Shown one piece after another: positions 33,958 to 45,998 of a stretch of 64,000 bases of DNA. The DNA is from Rhodosporidiobolus odoratus (taxonomy: Eukaryota > Basidiomycota > Microbotryomycetes > Sporidiobolales > Sporidiobolaceae), in the NCBI GenBank assembly GCA_034387635.1, contig JAOANU010000034.1, positions 1-64,000 of the forward strand. The letters are read 5' to 3'. The translations under genes and the position numbers were made by a program. Below the pieces are notes generated by a model. It ran no database searches. It was not told the origin of the DNA and saw nothing but the letters and a program-made list of their open reading frames with translations. Position 1 is the stretch's first letter; every line of letters begins with the position of its first letter.

Positions 33958-34861
33958 AGCCAAGTCGAGATGCCGAAGCAGTATTGCGTGCGAGGCAGCA
34001 GGGCAGGATCAGGAGTGCAGAACGTTGCGGGCCAATCAAAGAAGCCTGTACGTGCGCGTAGAGTCAGTAACAGTTCTTCTGACGAGGTCGGACACGGTGC
34101 TTTTGAACGGTTCCGGCGACGACGAATGCAGCTCCGGCATATGCTTGTCGAAGTTTTGAGGTCCACATAGGGTACCCACTTCGACCAAGCCCATCTGCCC
34201 TCTTGATTCCGCTCAAAGAGACGGAGGTTCGAGAGAACAGAGAAAAGAGAAGAAATGTCGTGATTAAACACCAGGTAACCCTCGGTAAGCCATGCACTGG
34301 GAGTTCTTCTTCATTGCTGATTCGTCGTCGTTGCCGTCGTTGGTGCCGGCGGGAAGGTAGATGGGGATGGGGATTGGGGATGGGGAGGGGAAAAGAGGGC
34401 GGAGGAAACGTGGCTCACAAGCAAGGGATCAGCGAGGACGAGCCCGGCACTGCTGAACAGGTGCTGAGCCCCTCATGTCGATGCTGACGGTCGTTACGTG
34501 TAGCTGTGCATGCTTGCGCAGAGTTGCGGGAGGTGAGGGAGAAGAGCGAAAAAATCGAGTGAGGGGGTTGATGGCGAGGAGATGCGGGACAAGGGCAGCG
34601 AGATGGTGGAATGAGGGGAGACGGGGAGGTGCAGCTGGACAAGGTGATGTTAGACTGGAAGCCGACTGAGAGCGCCGGAAGCCAAGTGATGAACACGGAG
34701 AAGAGAGCGAGTGTGGGTTCAAATAGGTCCCAGTTTGTAATTCAGATTACATACTGTACAGTTGCTAAAGTGTAATGTCATGTCGGCTCCACCTGTCACT
34801 TTGCGAATCCCACTCTCAGCTGCACTGTCCTAGACTAGACTCAGCCGAAGAGAGCTTACGT
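33958..34861. other. Region between the array and VPS10, no gene supported
   Basis: About 0.9 kb. A 66-codon plus-strand frame starts MPKQYCVRGSRAGSG at 33970 and ends at 34170, rich in Arg/Ser, without a family match. On the minus strand there are short Ser/Pro-rich frames. Nothing here could be joined by splicing into a recognisable protein. The part next to 34862 is presumably the VPS10 promoter. Confidence 0.45.
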
Positions 34862-37800
34862 ATGGCTCCCCACTCTCCCTCCCGCCTACCCGCCCTGCTT
34901 CTGCTCCTCCTCATCTCGTTCATCTCTCTCGTCAACCCAGCCTCAGCCGCCGACTCTCCTCAACCTGAACTACGACACTCGCTGTTTGACAATCTACCTT
35001 CAAGGATCTACTACTTTCCCGATTCTCCTGTGAGCCATCCTCCCCGCTCCGGGCAACACAGGACAGCGCGACGCGATGACAACGCGCAGCTCCACCTCGA
35101 CACACAAATTGGCCGACTCTCGACCGTCACCACGGCGGAACGTACAAGCGAGTCGGAAGGAATGCTCTCTGTGCAGTCAGGACGCGAGAGGCGGAAAATG
35201 GGGCGATTTGCGATCGGTGATAGGCGCAGTTCGCAAGCTGCGGCGAGGAAAACCAGTCTCGACATCGGACCCTAGGGGCTGCCGTTACGCTGCAACGGCC
35301 CTCAGCTGCAATCCTATCAACTCAGCCATCCCAACTTATCGCCGAAACCGTCCTCGCTGACTCTTCTTCCTCTCCCCCACTTCTCCCTCTCGCAGGTAAT
35401 CCTCTACCACGACCCCCACTCCCTCTCCGTCTACCGCTCTCCCGACGAAGGCAAGTCCTGGGACCTCGTCAATGGCGTTCCCAAGGGAGAGGCACATTTG
35501 CTCGTCGAGCATCCCTGGGATGGGTCCATTGTACGTACTTTTCTTCCTATTCTTCCCAGGGTATCGTCGAGTCCGCGAGGACTCGTACGAGCGGGCGATC
35601 GGGTTTTCTGCCCGATCGAGCGTCGTCGAGCGCGAATAGCGCTTGATGAGCTTTCTCTGCGCGAAGCGCTGGCGAGCGAGGCGTGGTTCCGCTCTGGCGC
35701 CTGCGGCAGTAAAGGGATTATAGGACCTGCACCAAAGAAGGACTCCAGCGCTCGCGGCAATGCTGTAGGGTGGTCCATCGCGTCGCCATCATGTGGACCA
35801 CCGCCTCGCTCGTCGCTCCAGGCTAGCTCTACTGATCTCGATCTTGAGTCTGCCAAGCAGTCCGAGTCTCCCCCTTTCCCTTCTCCATCTACTGACTACC
35901 CTTGTATTCACTTTACCGAAACCCTGGCGCAGGCATTCATCTTGACTCCGACAACGACGCACTACCGCACCATGAACCGCGGCGAGACCTGGCACACGTT
36001 CACCACACCTCTCGCTCCCAGTCTCTCTGCGAACGCTCTCTCGTTCCATGCGAGAAAATGGGACTGGATCTTGTTCACCGGGCAGGAATGCGAGAGGGTT
36101 GGATGGGGTGGAAGGGTTTGTCGCGAGTCGGTCAGTGCTTCACCTCATCAGCTCGAAAGGTACAAAGGCTGACAGATTCTCGTTGGTGACAGACTTTTTA
36201 CTCGCTCGACGCTTTCGCCACGAGTCCGAAACCTCTTCTCGCTCACACGACTCGCTGCATCTTTGCCCACGACAAGAAAGACTTTTCCCCCCTCGTCGCC
36301 GACGAAACCATCTTTTGCGCCGCTTGGGCCGACGCCGGACAACAGGCCAAAGAGAGTAGGTTGTTTGAGAGCAAGGACTTTTTCGACAAAGACAAGAGGT
36401 TTGTCGATTTGGGGATTGGGAGGGAGGCGAGAGGCGTGGTCGGTGTCGGTGGGGTGAGCAAATTCCTAGTCGCGGCTTTGAAGCCTACTTCGGGCGCTTC
36501 GAGCGGGTCTGGGAAAGGCGCCAAGGGAGGAGCAAGTGGGGGAGAGATGGTCATGTACGTCACTGAAGACGGATCGACTTGGACTCGAGCCCAATTCCCT
36601 CACGGTCATGGATTGAAAGAAAACGCCTACACGATCGTCGAGTCCACTCCTCATTCCCTCCTGATCGACGTCAACTCCTCGCCTTCGTCTTCGTCTGGCA
36701 CCCTGTTTCGATCCAACTCGAATGGAACGTACTTTACGAGGAGCTTGGAAGGTACGAATCGGAATCGGTGGGGGATTGTCGATTTTGAGAGGGTTTACGG
36801 GGTCGAGGGGGTCGCGGTTGTCAATGTCGTGGCTGGGGTTGGAGAGGGGGGTTCGGAGAGTACGAGGGGAAAGTCAGGACCAGGGGCGGAGAGGAGGTTG
36901 AAGAGTAGGGTGACGTTTGATGATGGTGCGTACTCTCTCGTCGTGTTGTTCGGTTCCCGTCTCGTCTCGATTCGCCGCTCCTTGCGAAGAGATGGTTGAT
37001 GCTGACGTCGCGCGACTGATCAGGTGGGCATTGGTCTCCCCTGAAGGCGCCGACTGTGGATCATGAGGGGAGGAGGGTCAAATGCGATGTGTCGGACGTG
37101 GTGCGTCCCTTCTCAATACCCTTTTCCTTCTCAACGGGAGCTCATCCGGTGTCCCCTCGTCACACTCATCGCGTTTCACCCTCTCTCGACGGCTACACTC
37201 GGTTGCGCTATTCAGGACTCCTGCTCCCTCCACCTTCACTCTGTGACTCAACCTCACAATTACGGTCGCATCTTCTCAACTCCGGCGCCCGGTCTCGTCA
37301 TGGGCGTTGGAACCATCGGACCTTACCTCCTTCCGTACGACGAGTGCGATACGTTCTTGTCCACCGACGGAGGGGTCACGTGGAAGATGGTTGAGGATGG
37401 GGCGATGAAGTATGAGGTTGGGGACTTTGGAGCTGTGATCGTCATGGTCGAGGATGAGGAACCGACGGATGAGGTCAAGTACTCGACGGACTTTGGCAAG
37501 ACTTGGTGCGTCGCCTCTCTGCTTCCTTGCGAACCGAGCGAAGGGCTAACCCTGCCTCATGGACGCGCTCGCAGGCAATCCTTCGACCTTGGCGTGCACC
37601 TCCGCGCTCGCCTCCTCACCACGGTCCCCGATTCGACCTCTCTCAAATTCCTCCTCCTCGGCACCCTCACCCACAAATCCAAAGACAAGGGCTCCAGGGG
37701 TGAGAGGCACGTCGTGGTTCATATCGATTTTGAGAAGCTGGGCAAGCGGAAGTGTAACGAGAAGGGGGACATGGAGAGGTGGTATGCTAGAAAGATTGGG

Positions 37801-40800
37801 GGTAGGGAGGATTGTTTGATGGGTCATAAGGTTCGCTTACAATCTCCGTTTCTCCGCTGGGTCATTCACTGACACGTACTTGTATTGTTCTCTTATTACC
37901 CCTCCTGGCTCTGCTCTATTGATCCCCGCACCAACCGAATGCGTTCACAGCAATGGTACCTCCGTCGCAAACCCGATGCCGACTGCGTCATTGCCGACAA
38001 ATGGAACGACCCGATTGGGCAGGAGGAGAACTGCCCCTGCGAGGAGGACGACTACGAATGGTTCGCCCAATCTTCCCATCCACGAGCTGCCTCGCCAAGT
38101 TTTACTGACTCGCACATTGCGTTGACGCTTTCCTTCCCTTCCCGCAGCGACTACAACTTTGCCCCCGACGGTCTTGGATCTTGCGTTCCCGTCGGTCCCG
38201 AATCGATTCCCGCCGGTCAATGCAAGCGAGAAGGCGACAAGTTCCTCGGCTCGAGTGGGTTTAGGCTTATCCCAGGCAATACTTGCGACGTCAAGCGAGG
38301 GATCAAGAAGGATGAGCAGATCATGAAGCCTTGCCATGCGGGTGTGGATACGCCTGGGTTGGTCAGCCATCAATCGGTGCGTCGAATGCCATCGCACCCT
38401 TTCCCTCGGTGTTGGCTCACGACGAAATACTCTTCTCTCGTTGCCGACAGTTCACCTTCCCAGGACTCGTCCTTGATCAAGTCTACTTTTCCGACTCCCA
38501 CACCCTTCTCGCCTTCACCAACAAGAACCGAGTCTGGCAGTCTTCCAACGAAGGTTTCTCCTGGCACGAAGCCATCTCGGGTTCTCCTCACATCGTCGCC
38601 ATGACGATGCACGCCTACTCTCGCGACCGAGCCTACCTCGTCACTGAAGGCAAAACCGTTCACTACACGACCGACAAAGGTGCCAGTTGGAATTCGTTCC
38701 AAGCCCCCGCTGATCCCAACGGACTGGGCATCCCTCTACTCGACTTTCATCCCCTCAAACCCGATTGGCTCATCTGGACCGGTCAGTACGACTGTTCGTC
38801 CGACTCGAGCAACAACAATCAGAACTGCCGCGCCGCGTCCTTCTACACCCGCGACAACGGTCGGTCGTGGACCAAATTGGACGAATACGTTCGGATTTGC
38901 AGTTGGGGTCGAGACAAGCGACTCAAGCTCGATGAGAAGGTCATCTTTTGTGAGAGTTATCGAGACAAGAAGGGGAGCCAGAGGGCCGTGTATCAGAATG
39001 GGAACCCGCTTCAGTTGGTGGCGGGCGAGTTTTTCTACTCGAAGAAGCAGGTCGTGTTTGAGCAGATTGTGGGCTTTGCGACGTTTGAGGAGTATATGGT
39101 CGTTGCCGAGGTGCGTTTTCGGCGTTGCTTTCGTTTGCCTCTTTTTCGTTTCCCCCCCCTCTCTCTCCCTCCCTCTCTGGCCCGGCTGTTCTTGCCAGAA
39201 TGGACAAGATACTGACGGCGGACTCTTCGTCTTTCCTCGCCGAGCAGATCCACGATAATACTCGGGCGATCGGACTCAAGATGTCGCTTGACGGCAAGAC
39301 GTTTGCGGAAGCGAGGTTCCCACCCAATATGCAGCTTGAAAACCAGGTACGCTTCCCAGTCCTTCTTTCGAGCTGAATGCGACCCTGTCGCCTAACCACG
39401 TCATCTTGCGCAGGCCTACACGGTCCTCGAGTCTACTACCGACTCCGTCTTCCTCCACGTGACAACTCACCCCGACATTGGCAGCGAGTGGGGCACGCTG
39501 TTCAAATCCAACTCGAACGGAACGTACTACAACCCCTCGCTCGAGTACGTCAACCGCAACTCGAAGGGTTTCGTCGATTTCGAAAAGATGCTCGGATTGG
39601 AAGGTATCGCCGTCGTCAATGTCGTGAGCAACCCAGAGGAGGCTTCTCTCAATTCGAACAAGAAGTTGCAGACGAGGATTACGAGGAACGACGGGGGGAG
39701 ATGGAAGCCGATGAATCCGCCTCCGGAGGATGTGCTCGGGCAGAGGTATGACTGCTCTGGAACGGTTCGTTTTTTTCTTCTTCATACTCCGTGCATTGTC
39801 ACCGTCAGTGTTGACTTGTGTCGCCTCTCACAGAACTGCGCTCTCCACATCCATGGCTATACCGAACGCAAAGACCCTCGTGCGACCTACTCCTCCCCTT
39901 CCGCCGTCGGCCTCATGCTCGCCGTCGGTAACGTCGGCGAATACCTTCTTCCCTACGCCGACTCCGACACTTTCTTGACCCGCGACGGCGGTTTCAGCTG
40001 GGAAGAGGTGCACAAAGATGCTCACATGTGGGAGTACCTCGATCAAGGGTCCATCCTCGTCCTCGCCAACGACGAAGAAGTGACCGACCACGTCACCTAC
40101 TCGCTCAACGAAGGGCTGTCGTGGCAAGACTACCGATTCGGCGAGCCAATCCGGGTCAAGGGTATCGTCACGGTCCCGATGGATACCTCGAGGAAGGTCA
40201 TCTTGTTTGGGACGGCGCCGGATCGACCAGAGTCGAGCGTGGCGGTTCATGTCGACTTTTCGAGCGTCAGCAACGTCAAGTGCAAGCTTGATTTGAGCAA
40301 TCCGGCCAGGGATGACTTTGAGTTGTGGTCGCCGAGCGAGTCGAGGGATGAGCCGTGTTTGTTCGGCATGCAGGTGCGTGTTCTCTTGTTGTCGGCCTTT
40401 CCTGTCGCTGTCGAGAGTGTCATCTCTGTGCAGCCCATGAGCCGTACTGACTCGGTTCACTTTCCTGGCGTATCGTTAGGCCTTTTACCATCGCCGCATT
40501 CGGGATCGACAATGCTTCGTCGGCGAGCGTCTTCCCCAACCGCACAAGATCGAAAAGTACTGTGCCTGCACTGAGCAAGATTTCGAATGGTGCGCATCTT
40601 CTTCCCCACAGCTGTCGAGTACACTGGTAACTCATGCTTGCCGCCCTGCCTTCCACCTCGCAGCGAGTTCAACCACAAGCGCAACGCCCGTGGCGACTGC
40701 GTCCTCATCGACGGTGCCGATCCTCTCCCCGCCGAACAAGTCTGCACCTACTCGTCCCCCTTCTGGTTCGACCGAACCGCCTACCGAAAAGTCCCCCACT

Positions 40801-41275
40801 CGAAATGCATCAGCGGACTCGAACTCGACAAAGGCTCGAGACATACCTGTCCCGGAGCGTCCACCCGAGGCGGCTTTTTCTGGGCTACGATCGCCGTCTT
40901 ACCCTTTGGCATTGCGGCGCTCGCGGCGGTTTGGTGGCAACGTCGACGAAGTGGGTATGGGCGAATTCGATTGCCGGAACCGGGGGATTCGCCAGGTAGG
41001 TCTTCGGTGGTGGACTTTTTAATCAGCATTCCTTGGTTTGTGGTAGGGGTGGTGGCGGTCGCGGTGGAGAAGGCCAGGGAGGTAGAGATACCTTGGTTGA
41101 GTCGGAGGTTTGGGAGACGCAGAAGCGCGGGGGGGTATCGGTCTTTGAGGCTGGATGATGCGGCGCTCGATGCTGAGTTGCTGGGTGACTGTGCGTTCCT
41201 CTTCTGCCTTGCTTTGTCCCCCTCGAGTATCCGCTGACAGTTGGTTTGTGATGCGCAGATGATGACGAGCTGTGA
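34862..41275 (+). CDS. VPS10: Vps10-type sorting receptor (sortilin family)
   Basis: ATG at 34862 gives [20 protein letters not shown], a signal peptide. Ten or more introns are spliced to reach the final exon DYDDEL-stop at 41275. Two tandem VPS10 beta-propeller domains are evident from many Asp-box motifs ([83 protein letters not shown]). Each propeller ends in a cysteine-rich module (CPCEEDDYE.. and CACTEQDFE..). A membrane segment [20 protein letters not shown] precedes a cytosolic tail. That tail has a second hydrophobic stretch, [17 protein letters not shown]. Known role: Golgi receptor that carries carboxypeptidase Y and other hydrolases to the vacuole and recycles by retromer. Introns 1 and 2 (366 and 402 bp) are several times longer than the others; intron 2 carries a repeat shared with NBP35. 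Confidence 0.93.
35531..35932. repeat. Long VPS10 intron 2 carrying a dispersed repeat
   Basis: A 402-bp GT-AG intron. At 35666-35712 it contains AAGCGCTGGCGAGCGAGGC, then TGGTTCCGCTCTGGCGCC and TGCGGCAGTA. This is almost the same as 51843-51890 in a 406-bp NBP35 intron. Similarity continues weakly past it (GCGCTCGCGGCA and TCGCGTCG blocks). Upstream are hairpin-forming stretches, for example CGATCGGG..CCCGATCG near 35597-35620. This looks like an element inserted in, or forming, the intron. Confidence 0.7.
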
Positions 41276-41515
41276 GATAGGCGTACAAAAAAGAAGATGC
41301 ATCCACAGGTTATCTTAGCAAGACTCCGCAATAGCACTGTGCACAATGACTTTTTCCCCGTCGCTGGGAGAGGGAAGCGAATAGCCCGTACGGCCAAAAG
41401 GTCCACGTAATCGAAGCGAACCTTGTGCACATTGCGAAAAGGAGGAAAACTCAATCTCTTCGTTTGTCAAGCTCACCCACTGCCAAGCTATCCTACCTCA
41501 CACCCGTCGCCGTAC

Positions 41516-43031
41516 TCACCCGCACCCCCAGTCACCTTCGTAAAAGGTAAAGTCTTCTTCGTCCCACGAGCCCGTCTCGCTGGGCGCGCACTCCATCAGT
41601 ATGCCGTCAATGTATTCATCCCCAAAGATGGCCCTTGCCTGGTCGAAATCACCCGTCATGTGCCCATAGGCTATGGCTGACTCGCTCAACTCGAAGTACC
41701 AATCCTGCATAATCCCCAAGGCTTCTATTGTCGTTCCTTCAACCTTGACCCCATTGGCCTCGGCGACCTTGACAAATTCCGCTACGTTGTCCTCGTTGAA
41801 TCCTCCGTCAGGCGGGTCAAAGAGTGGGAGGTCCCAATCGGGGCCTGTATGCCAAGTTGGATCGGCATTCGGGTGAGGCAGTCCGTGCCCATCCTTCATG
41901 ATCATCCACCCACGCTTTCCGAAAACGACGTCGAGAGTCAGCTTCTGCAGCTGCTGAGAGCGAGTGGGACCCTCGACGAAGGTTGAGAGCTCCGAGGTGG
42001 AGATGATGGCGCCCGGTCCGAAACCGAGGGAGATCAGGTAAGGCAGACGGCGCAGAGTCGAGAGGATGGGAGGGGAGAAAGTTCCTTCGCCGAGGTAAAG
42101 ATGCTCGAGATTCGGGATGGAGAGGAGGGCGGTATCACAGGGACTGGAAAAGTCGTCGAAATAGGCTTCGGTCTTCAGGCTGAGGCTTTTCAAGTTGTTC
42201 TTGATGGTGGGAGAAAGAGAAGTGAGGAGGGCGGAGAATTCGGGAGCCGTGTGACTTGTCTCGAGGATCAGGGTATGGAGATTGCTGCAGGCACTGACGA
42301 GGGGACTAACGAGAGGGAGATGAGCTCCCGCGCTGGTTATCGCCAGGCTTGTGATGGAAGGAAGGGTGGGAAAGCTCTTCTTGGGCAGGTGCAAGCGAGA
42401 AAGGGCCCTTGCGCTGGTCGAGTCGGTGAGCTTGAGAGTCTTCAGGCCAGGGTAGGAAGAGAGGAAGCGGAAAGGCGTGGCGTCGAAGGGATTTTTCGAG
42501 TCGAGCGGAACTTGGACGGAGAGGCGACTTAGACGGGCGAGGTGAGACCTCGTGAAGGGAGCGCTCAGGACGAGACGAGTCATGGTGGCGGTGTCAGGGG
42601 ACAAGATCAGGTCGGTGAGATTGGTCAAGTGGGAGAAGAACGTCTTGAGTTGACGGTCGGAAGGGAGACGAGGCCCAGCGGATGACCTGTTCGAGTGCAC
42701 ACCCTCGATCTGTGCTACCGAGAGCTCCTTGACACATTCCCCGAGTCTCGAGTTCGCATCCATCATTTCCATGATCGACTTCAGCTGGTCGACCGACTTG
42801 ACCTCGACTTGGCGGAAGCGACGAGAGCGATCGAAAGGAAGGAGGGTACGCGAGAGAGGGCCAGTAGCCTCGTCGTCTTTGTAAGCCGTGTTGAAGATCT
42901 CTGTGAGTATCTCTGCGGGCAATCTTGAGAGATAGTCGCGTTTAGCGGTGGCCTGTGACCGGGAACGAAGGGGAAACGAGGTGAGCGCGCGAAGCTCGGG
43001 AGAGAGCGGTAGGGCTTACCTGGTCGGTCAT
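41516..43031 (-). CDS. F-box/leucine-rich-repeat protein (intact)
   Basis: A 12-nt first exon (MTDQ, ATG at 43031) is joined at 42952 to a single long exon reading ATAKRDYLSRLPAEILTEIF, an F-box (L-P-x-E-I-L-x-x-I-F). It continues with GPLSRTLLPFDRSRRFR and about eight leucine-rich segments (LKTLKLTD, LHTLILETS, LKSLSLKTEA, LEHLYLGEG, LPYLISLGFG, LQKLTLDVVFG). The C-terminal part is KVAEANGVKVEGTTIEALGI and an acidic end with stop at 41516. A GGTGAGTACGG donor overlaps the stop, so one more small exon is possible. Expected role: substrate-recruiting subunit of an SCF ubiquitin ligase through Skp1; substrate unknown. It is head-to-head with a paralog at 43270-44547. Confidence 0.85.
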
Positions 43032-43269
43032 TGTGGTTCTCTACGTCTGAAAATGGGCTCTAAGAGTGAATCGAGCAGAGTTATCGAGGTTGACGAGGAA
43101 GAGAAGCGACTCCGCGGAATTCTAGTCTTCTTACTTCCACACTGTCGCCCGCAACCGCGATACGGTCACAGATGGCTGGTACGAGTAGGTACGGTGTCGC
43201 TGGTCAACCGGCAAACTCTCCGAACATTCTCCACGTCGTTGGGCTGACCTTTTCCTCCAAACACTGCAG
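43032..43269. promoter_or_regulatory. Shared divergent promoter of the F-box pair
   Basis: About 240 bp between the ATG of the minus-strand F-box gene and the first clear exon of the plus-strand one. The same sequence, diverged, is present at 23310-23572, so it was duplicated together with both gene edges. The first exon of the plus-strand gene should be inside this interval but cannot be assigned in phase. Confidence 0.5.
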
Positions 43270-44547
43270 AGTCTCCTGTGCCGCCTCCCGCCGGAGCTGA
43301 TCTCGACCATGTTCGGCATGGCATATACTGAAGACTTCAGCCTGATGTACCCGCTTTGTCGCGCACTTCTCGGCTTCGACCGCGCCATTCGGTTCAAACA
43401 CATCCAAACTCGCGGACGGACCCAAATCAAGCGTTTCCTGCGCTTGCTCGAGTCCAACCCAGCATTGCGGCAGCATGTCCACAATCTCAAGTTGCGCCAC
43501 AGGTATCCGATCAATCGAGCTGGCGTTATGGCCTTCCTTTCATCCCTTTGTTCTCTGCACCATCTTATCGTCAGCACCGGATGCGACCCGATCGTTGAAG
43601 CCCTCTTTTCCGAACCCTTCCCTCGGCACTGTCCGCCCACCCTTCGCACACTCACTTTCGAAATCCCGCCAGGATGGGATACGTTTCACCCTAGCAATTT
43701 TCGCTTCGTCAGCCGTCTCCCGCGAGTCAAGACCCTCAACCTCACCTGCTAGGAGAATCATGTCGGAGGCACCGCGCTCACTGACGATACGTCGATCTCT
43801 TCCTTTCCCAGCACCACTCACCTCTCCTTGTCCGGTTTTGGCAACGAACATGGCTCGCCCGTTCCGCTCATCACCGCCTGCCCTTCCCTCTGGGCCCTTC
43901 GCCTCCTTTCCTACGAAGTCGTCTTGCCGTATGGTCCCATCGTGCTGACTTCCCTCGCCCTCGAGGTCCACGAGCCCGATAACTGCTTCCTCCGGTTTCC
44001 TTGCGACCCTTACCTCCCCCTCTTCCCGCACCTCACGAATCTTTACCTTGGTCCAACCACATTCGACCCCGCAACCCTTCACGCCAACCTCCTCCTTCTC
44101 CCCGAGCTACGCACTCTCAGCTTCGGCCCCGAAGCAGTGATCAACTCGATTCGCCTTCGACCCCTCATTTCCGGTGACGAGCGCCTACCTTCCCTCCAAA
44201 TTCTCCGACTCAGCATCTTCACCGCTACTCGAGGCTGGAGTGTCGAGACAGACGGCGGCGGGTTCCTTCATCCAGAATGGAACACCGAAACCTACCTCGG
44301 ACCAGGATGGATCCTCCCACCTGACTGTGACACCACCGCTGAACTCGACTACCGAGCCGTGCCCAAGCTGGTCGAGATCGGTGCGAAGAACGGGGTCAGA
44401 GTCGAGGGATGTGCGGTTGAGGCGGCCAAGGTTATGGAGGAATGGAGAGAGGAGAAGAGGAAGTGTAAGCTTGCGTTTTGGAGGTTGACGGGGCAGGCAG
44501 AGTTGCTGAAGCAGTATCCCGATGGGCCGATCCCGAGGCCTGAATAG
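43270..44547 (+). pseudogene. F-box/LRR protein gene with one in-frame TAG
   Basis: The frame opens after an acceptor at 43269 with SLLCRLPPELISTMFGMAY, an F-box, and PLCRALLGFDRAIRFKHIQT. Leucine-rich parts are LRTLTFEIPPGW and VKTLNLTC. A TAG at 43750-43752 follows LTC. The same frame then continues without any other break to a natural stop at 44547: SISSFPSTTHLSLSGFG, SLWALRLLSYEVVLP, LTSLALEVHEPDN, LTNLYLGPTTFDPATL, LQILRLSIFTATRGWS and a C-terminus GVRVEGCAVEAAKVMEEW. The whole thing aligns with the intact paralog from F-box to C-terminus. Either a very young pseudogene, a sequencing error, or a gene that uses readthrough or editing. Confidence 0.75.
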
Positions 44548-44676
44548 ATACTGTCGCGTGTATCTTTGTCTTTGATACCGTGCATCTGTCGGACACTTGG
44601 TTCTCTCCTTTTTTCCCTTTGCTTTTCTCCCCATAGTAGGACTTGAAACGAAGCATTGCATGCAAGGCAGCTGGCC

Positions 44677-45998
44677 CTAGTAGAACACGAGCGCGCGAAT
44701 CTCGATCGACTGACGAGGAGGCGTATCGTGCGGTGCGGTTGGGTTGACGAATGCCGAATGAGGAGTAAGCTGAGCAATCCCAGGCTCGTGGAGCGAGTCA
44801 TAGATCTTGAAGACGATGCTGTGCGAGGTAGGAGCCAGTGTAAGAGACTGAACAAGGAGGGGAGCCCAAGAGGAGAGAGCGAAGCGTACCATTCTTCCGG
44901 GGTTTGGTCAGAGAGGAAATACCATTTCTGTGCAGGATTGTGCAGGACACTGTAGTTCTCACCCTTGCGGTTTCCCTCATTTGACCTTTGCTCAAAATTG
45001 CTCAGCTGGGACTACGAGCAAAGAGGAGAAGGGAGAAAGCGTACAAGATCAGATCCGTCGCTCGCAAATCTTGCTTGACGTTGAGGGTTCGGTAGTCCAT
45101 ATAGGCTAGCGGGCAGTCCCGCGCCGGATACACCAGCGGACGCCAGACGTTCACGATCTGCCCAGCTCGAACATTCTTGAACTTGTCCCAGACCTCAGCA
45201 AGCCGAAAGAATGAAGAAGAACACACCTGACACCGTCCTTTACTCAGCTCGTCCGCCTCCTCTCCCATTTCCAGCATGACTCTCCGTGCACCTGTCGCAG
45301 GAGTATTGTCGTTATGCGCGCGAGATACGGGTCCGGTGTTTTCGGGAGTGCGAGCTGAACCGGCGGAAGGAGCGTTGTGCTTTTTGCGGCGGATCTGTAG
45401 GTGAACGAGTGTGAGCTATTTTGGAGCTTGAACTTGCTGAAGAGGGCAGGGATTTACCGTTGAGTTGAAGACATGTACGCGGGTGGACCCGGACAGGGTG
45501 GCGAGAAGAAGCCTTGATGAGGAAAGAAAGGTAAGGCTTTTGCGAGTGCAGCAACAGGGAGACGACACGCACTGCTCCATCTCCGTGTAGTAAGCTTGTT
45601 TTCCTTCATGAGTATCGATGGCGTCTAGGCTGCCGCTGCTGTGCTCGACGACCTGTGCAATTGTAAGGGGTTCAGCTGAAGCTTCGGGATGCGAAGGAAA
45701 GAGAGACGTCGCACCTGGAAGCCGCTTGTATCGGTTGTAAACTCCTTCTCCATCTCTCCCACATCTCTCAAGTCGGTGATATCAATCTGTCCGACGAGAA
45801 CCTCTGGTCAGCCCTAAAAGCAACCATGCAGAAGCGGAAAGAAAACCCTACTTCGATAGAGTACGGCTCGATATTGGTCGCAGGCATTCCAGGTGGCGGT
45901 GCACCTAAGCAAGAAAAGGGCTTGTCCGTGAGTAGCGGGTCGAGGAAGTCGATTTGGGCGCGGACGGAAGAGGGTTGCGGTTTGAGAAGGCCGGGCAT
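44677..45998 (-). CDS. AsaB/CmcJ-type oxidoreductase family protein
   Basis: ATG at 45998 begins MPGLLKPQPSSVRAQIDFLD, and introns join it to IDITDLRDVGEMEKEFTTDT, FQVVEHSSGSLDAIDT and YTEMEQ. The conserved part is VNVWRPLVYPARDCPLAYMD, then YRTLNVKQDLRATDL, NPAQKWYFLSDQTPEEW, and KIYDSLHEPGIAQLTPHSAF with PPRQSIEIRALVFY at the end. The WRPL..P.RD.PLA, KW(Y/F)Y...QTP(D/E)E, TPH(S/T)AF and PRxSIE(I/V)R blocks are those of the fungal family containing the aspergillic-acid hydroxylase/desaturase AsaB and CmcJ-like proteins. Reaction and substrate are unknown for this member, and no biosynthetic cluster surrounds it. It is divergent from fructosamine-3-kinase. Confidence 0.78.

Noticed and set aside
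33947..33975. GCCAAGTCGAG at the right array junction matching the F-box gene where the left copy breaks off
   Set aside because: Only 11 bases agree and the following sequence does not continue as F-box, so chance is the simpler reading.
34203..34722. Ser/Pro-rich frames on the minus strand as a secreted protein gene
   Set aside because: No ATG-led exon joins in phase to a second exon, and composition is low complexity only.
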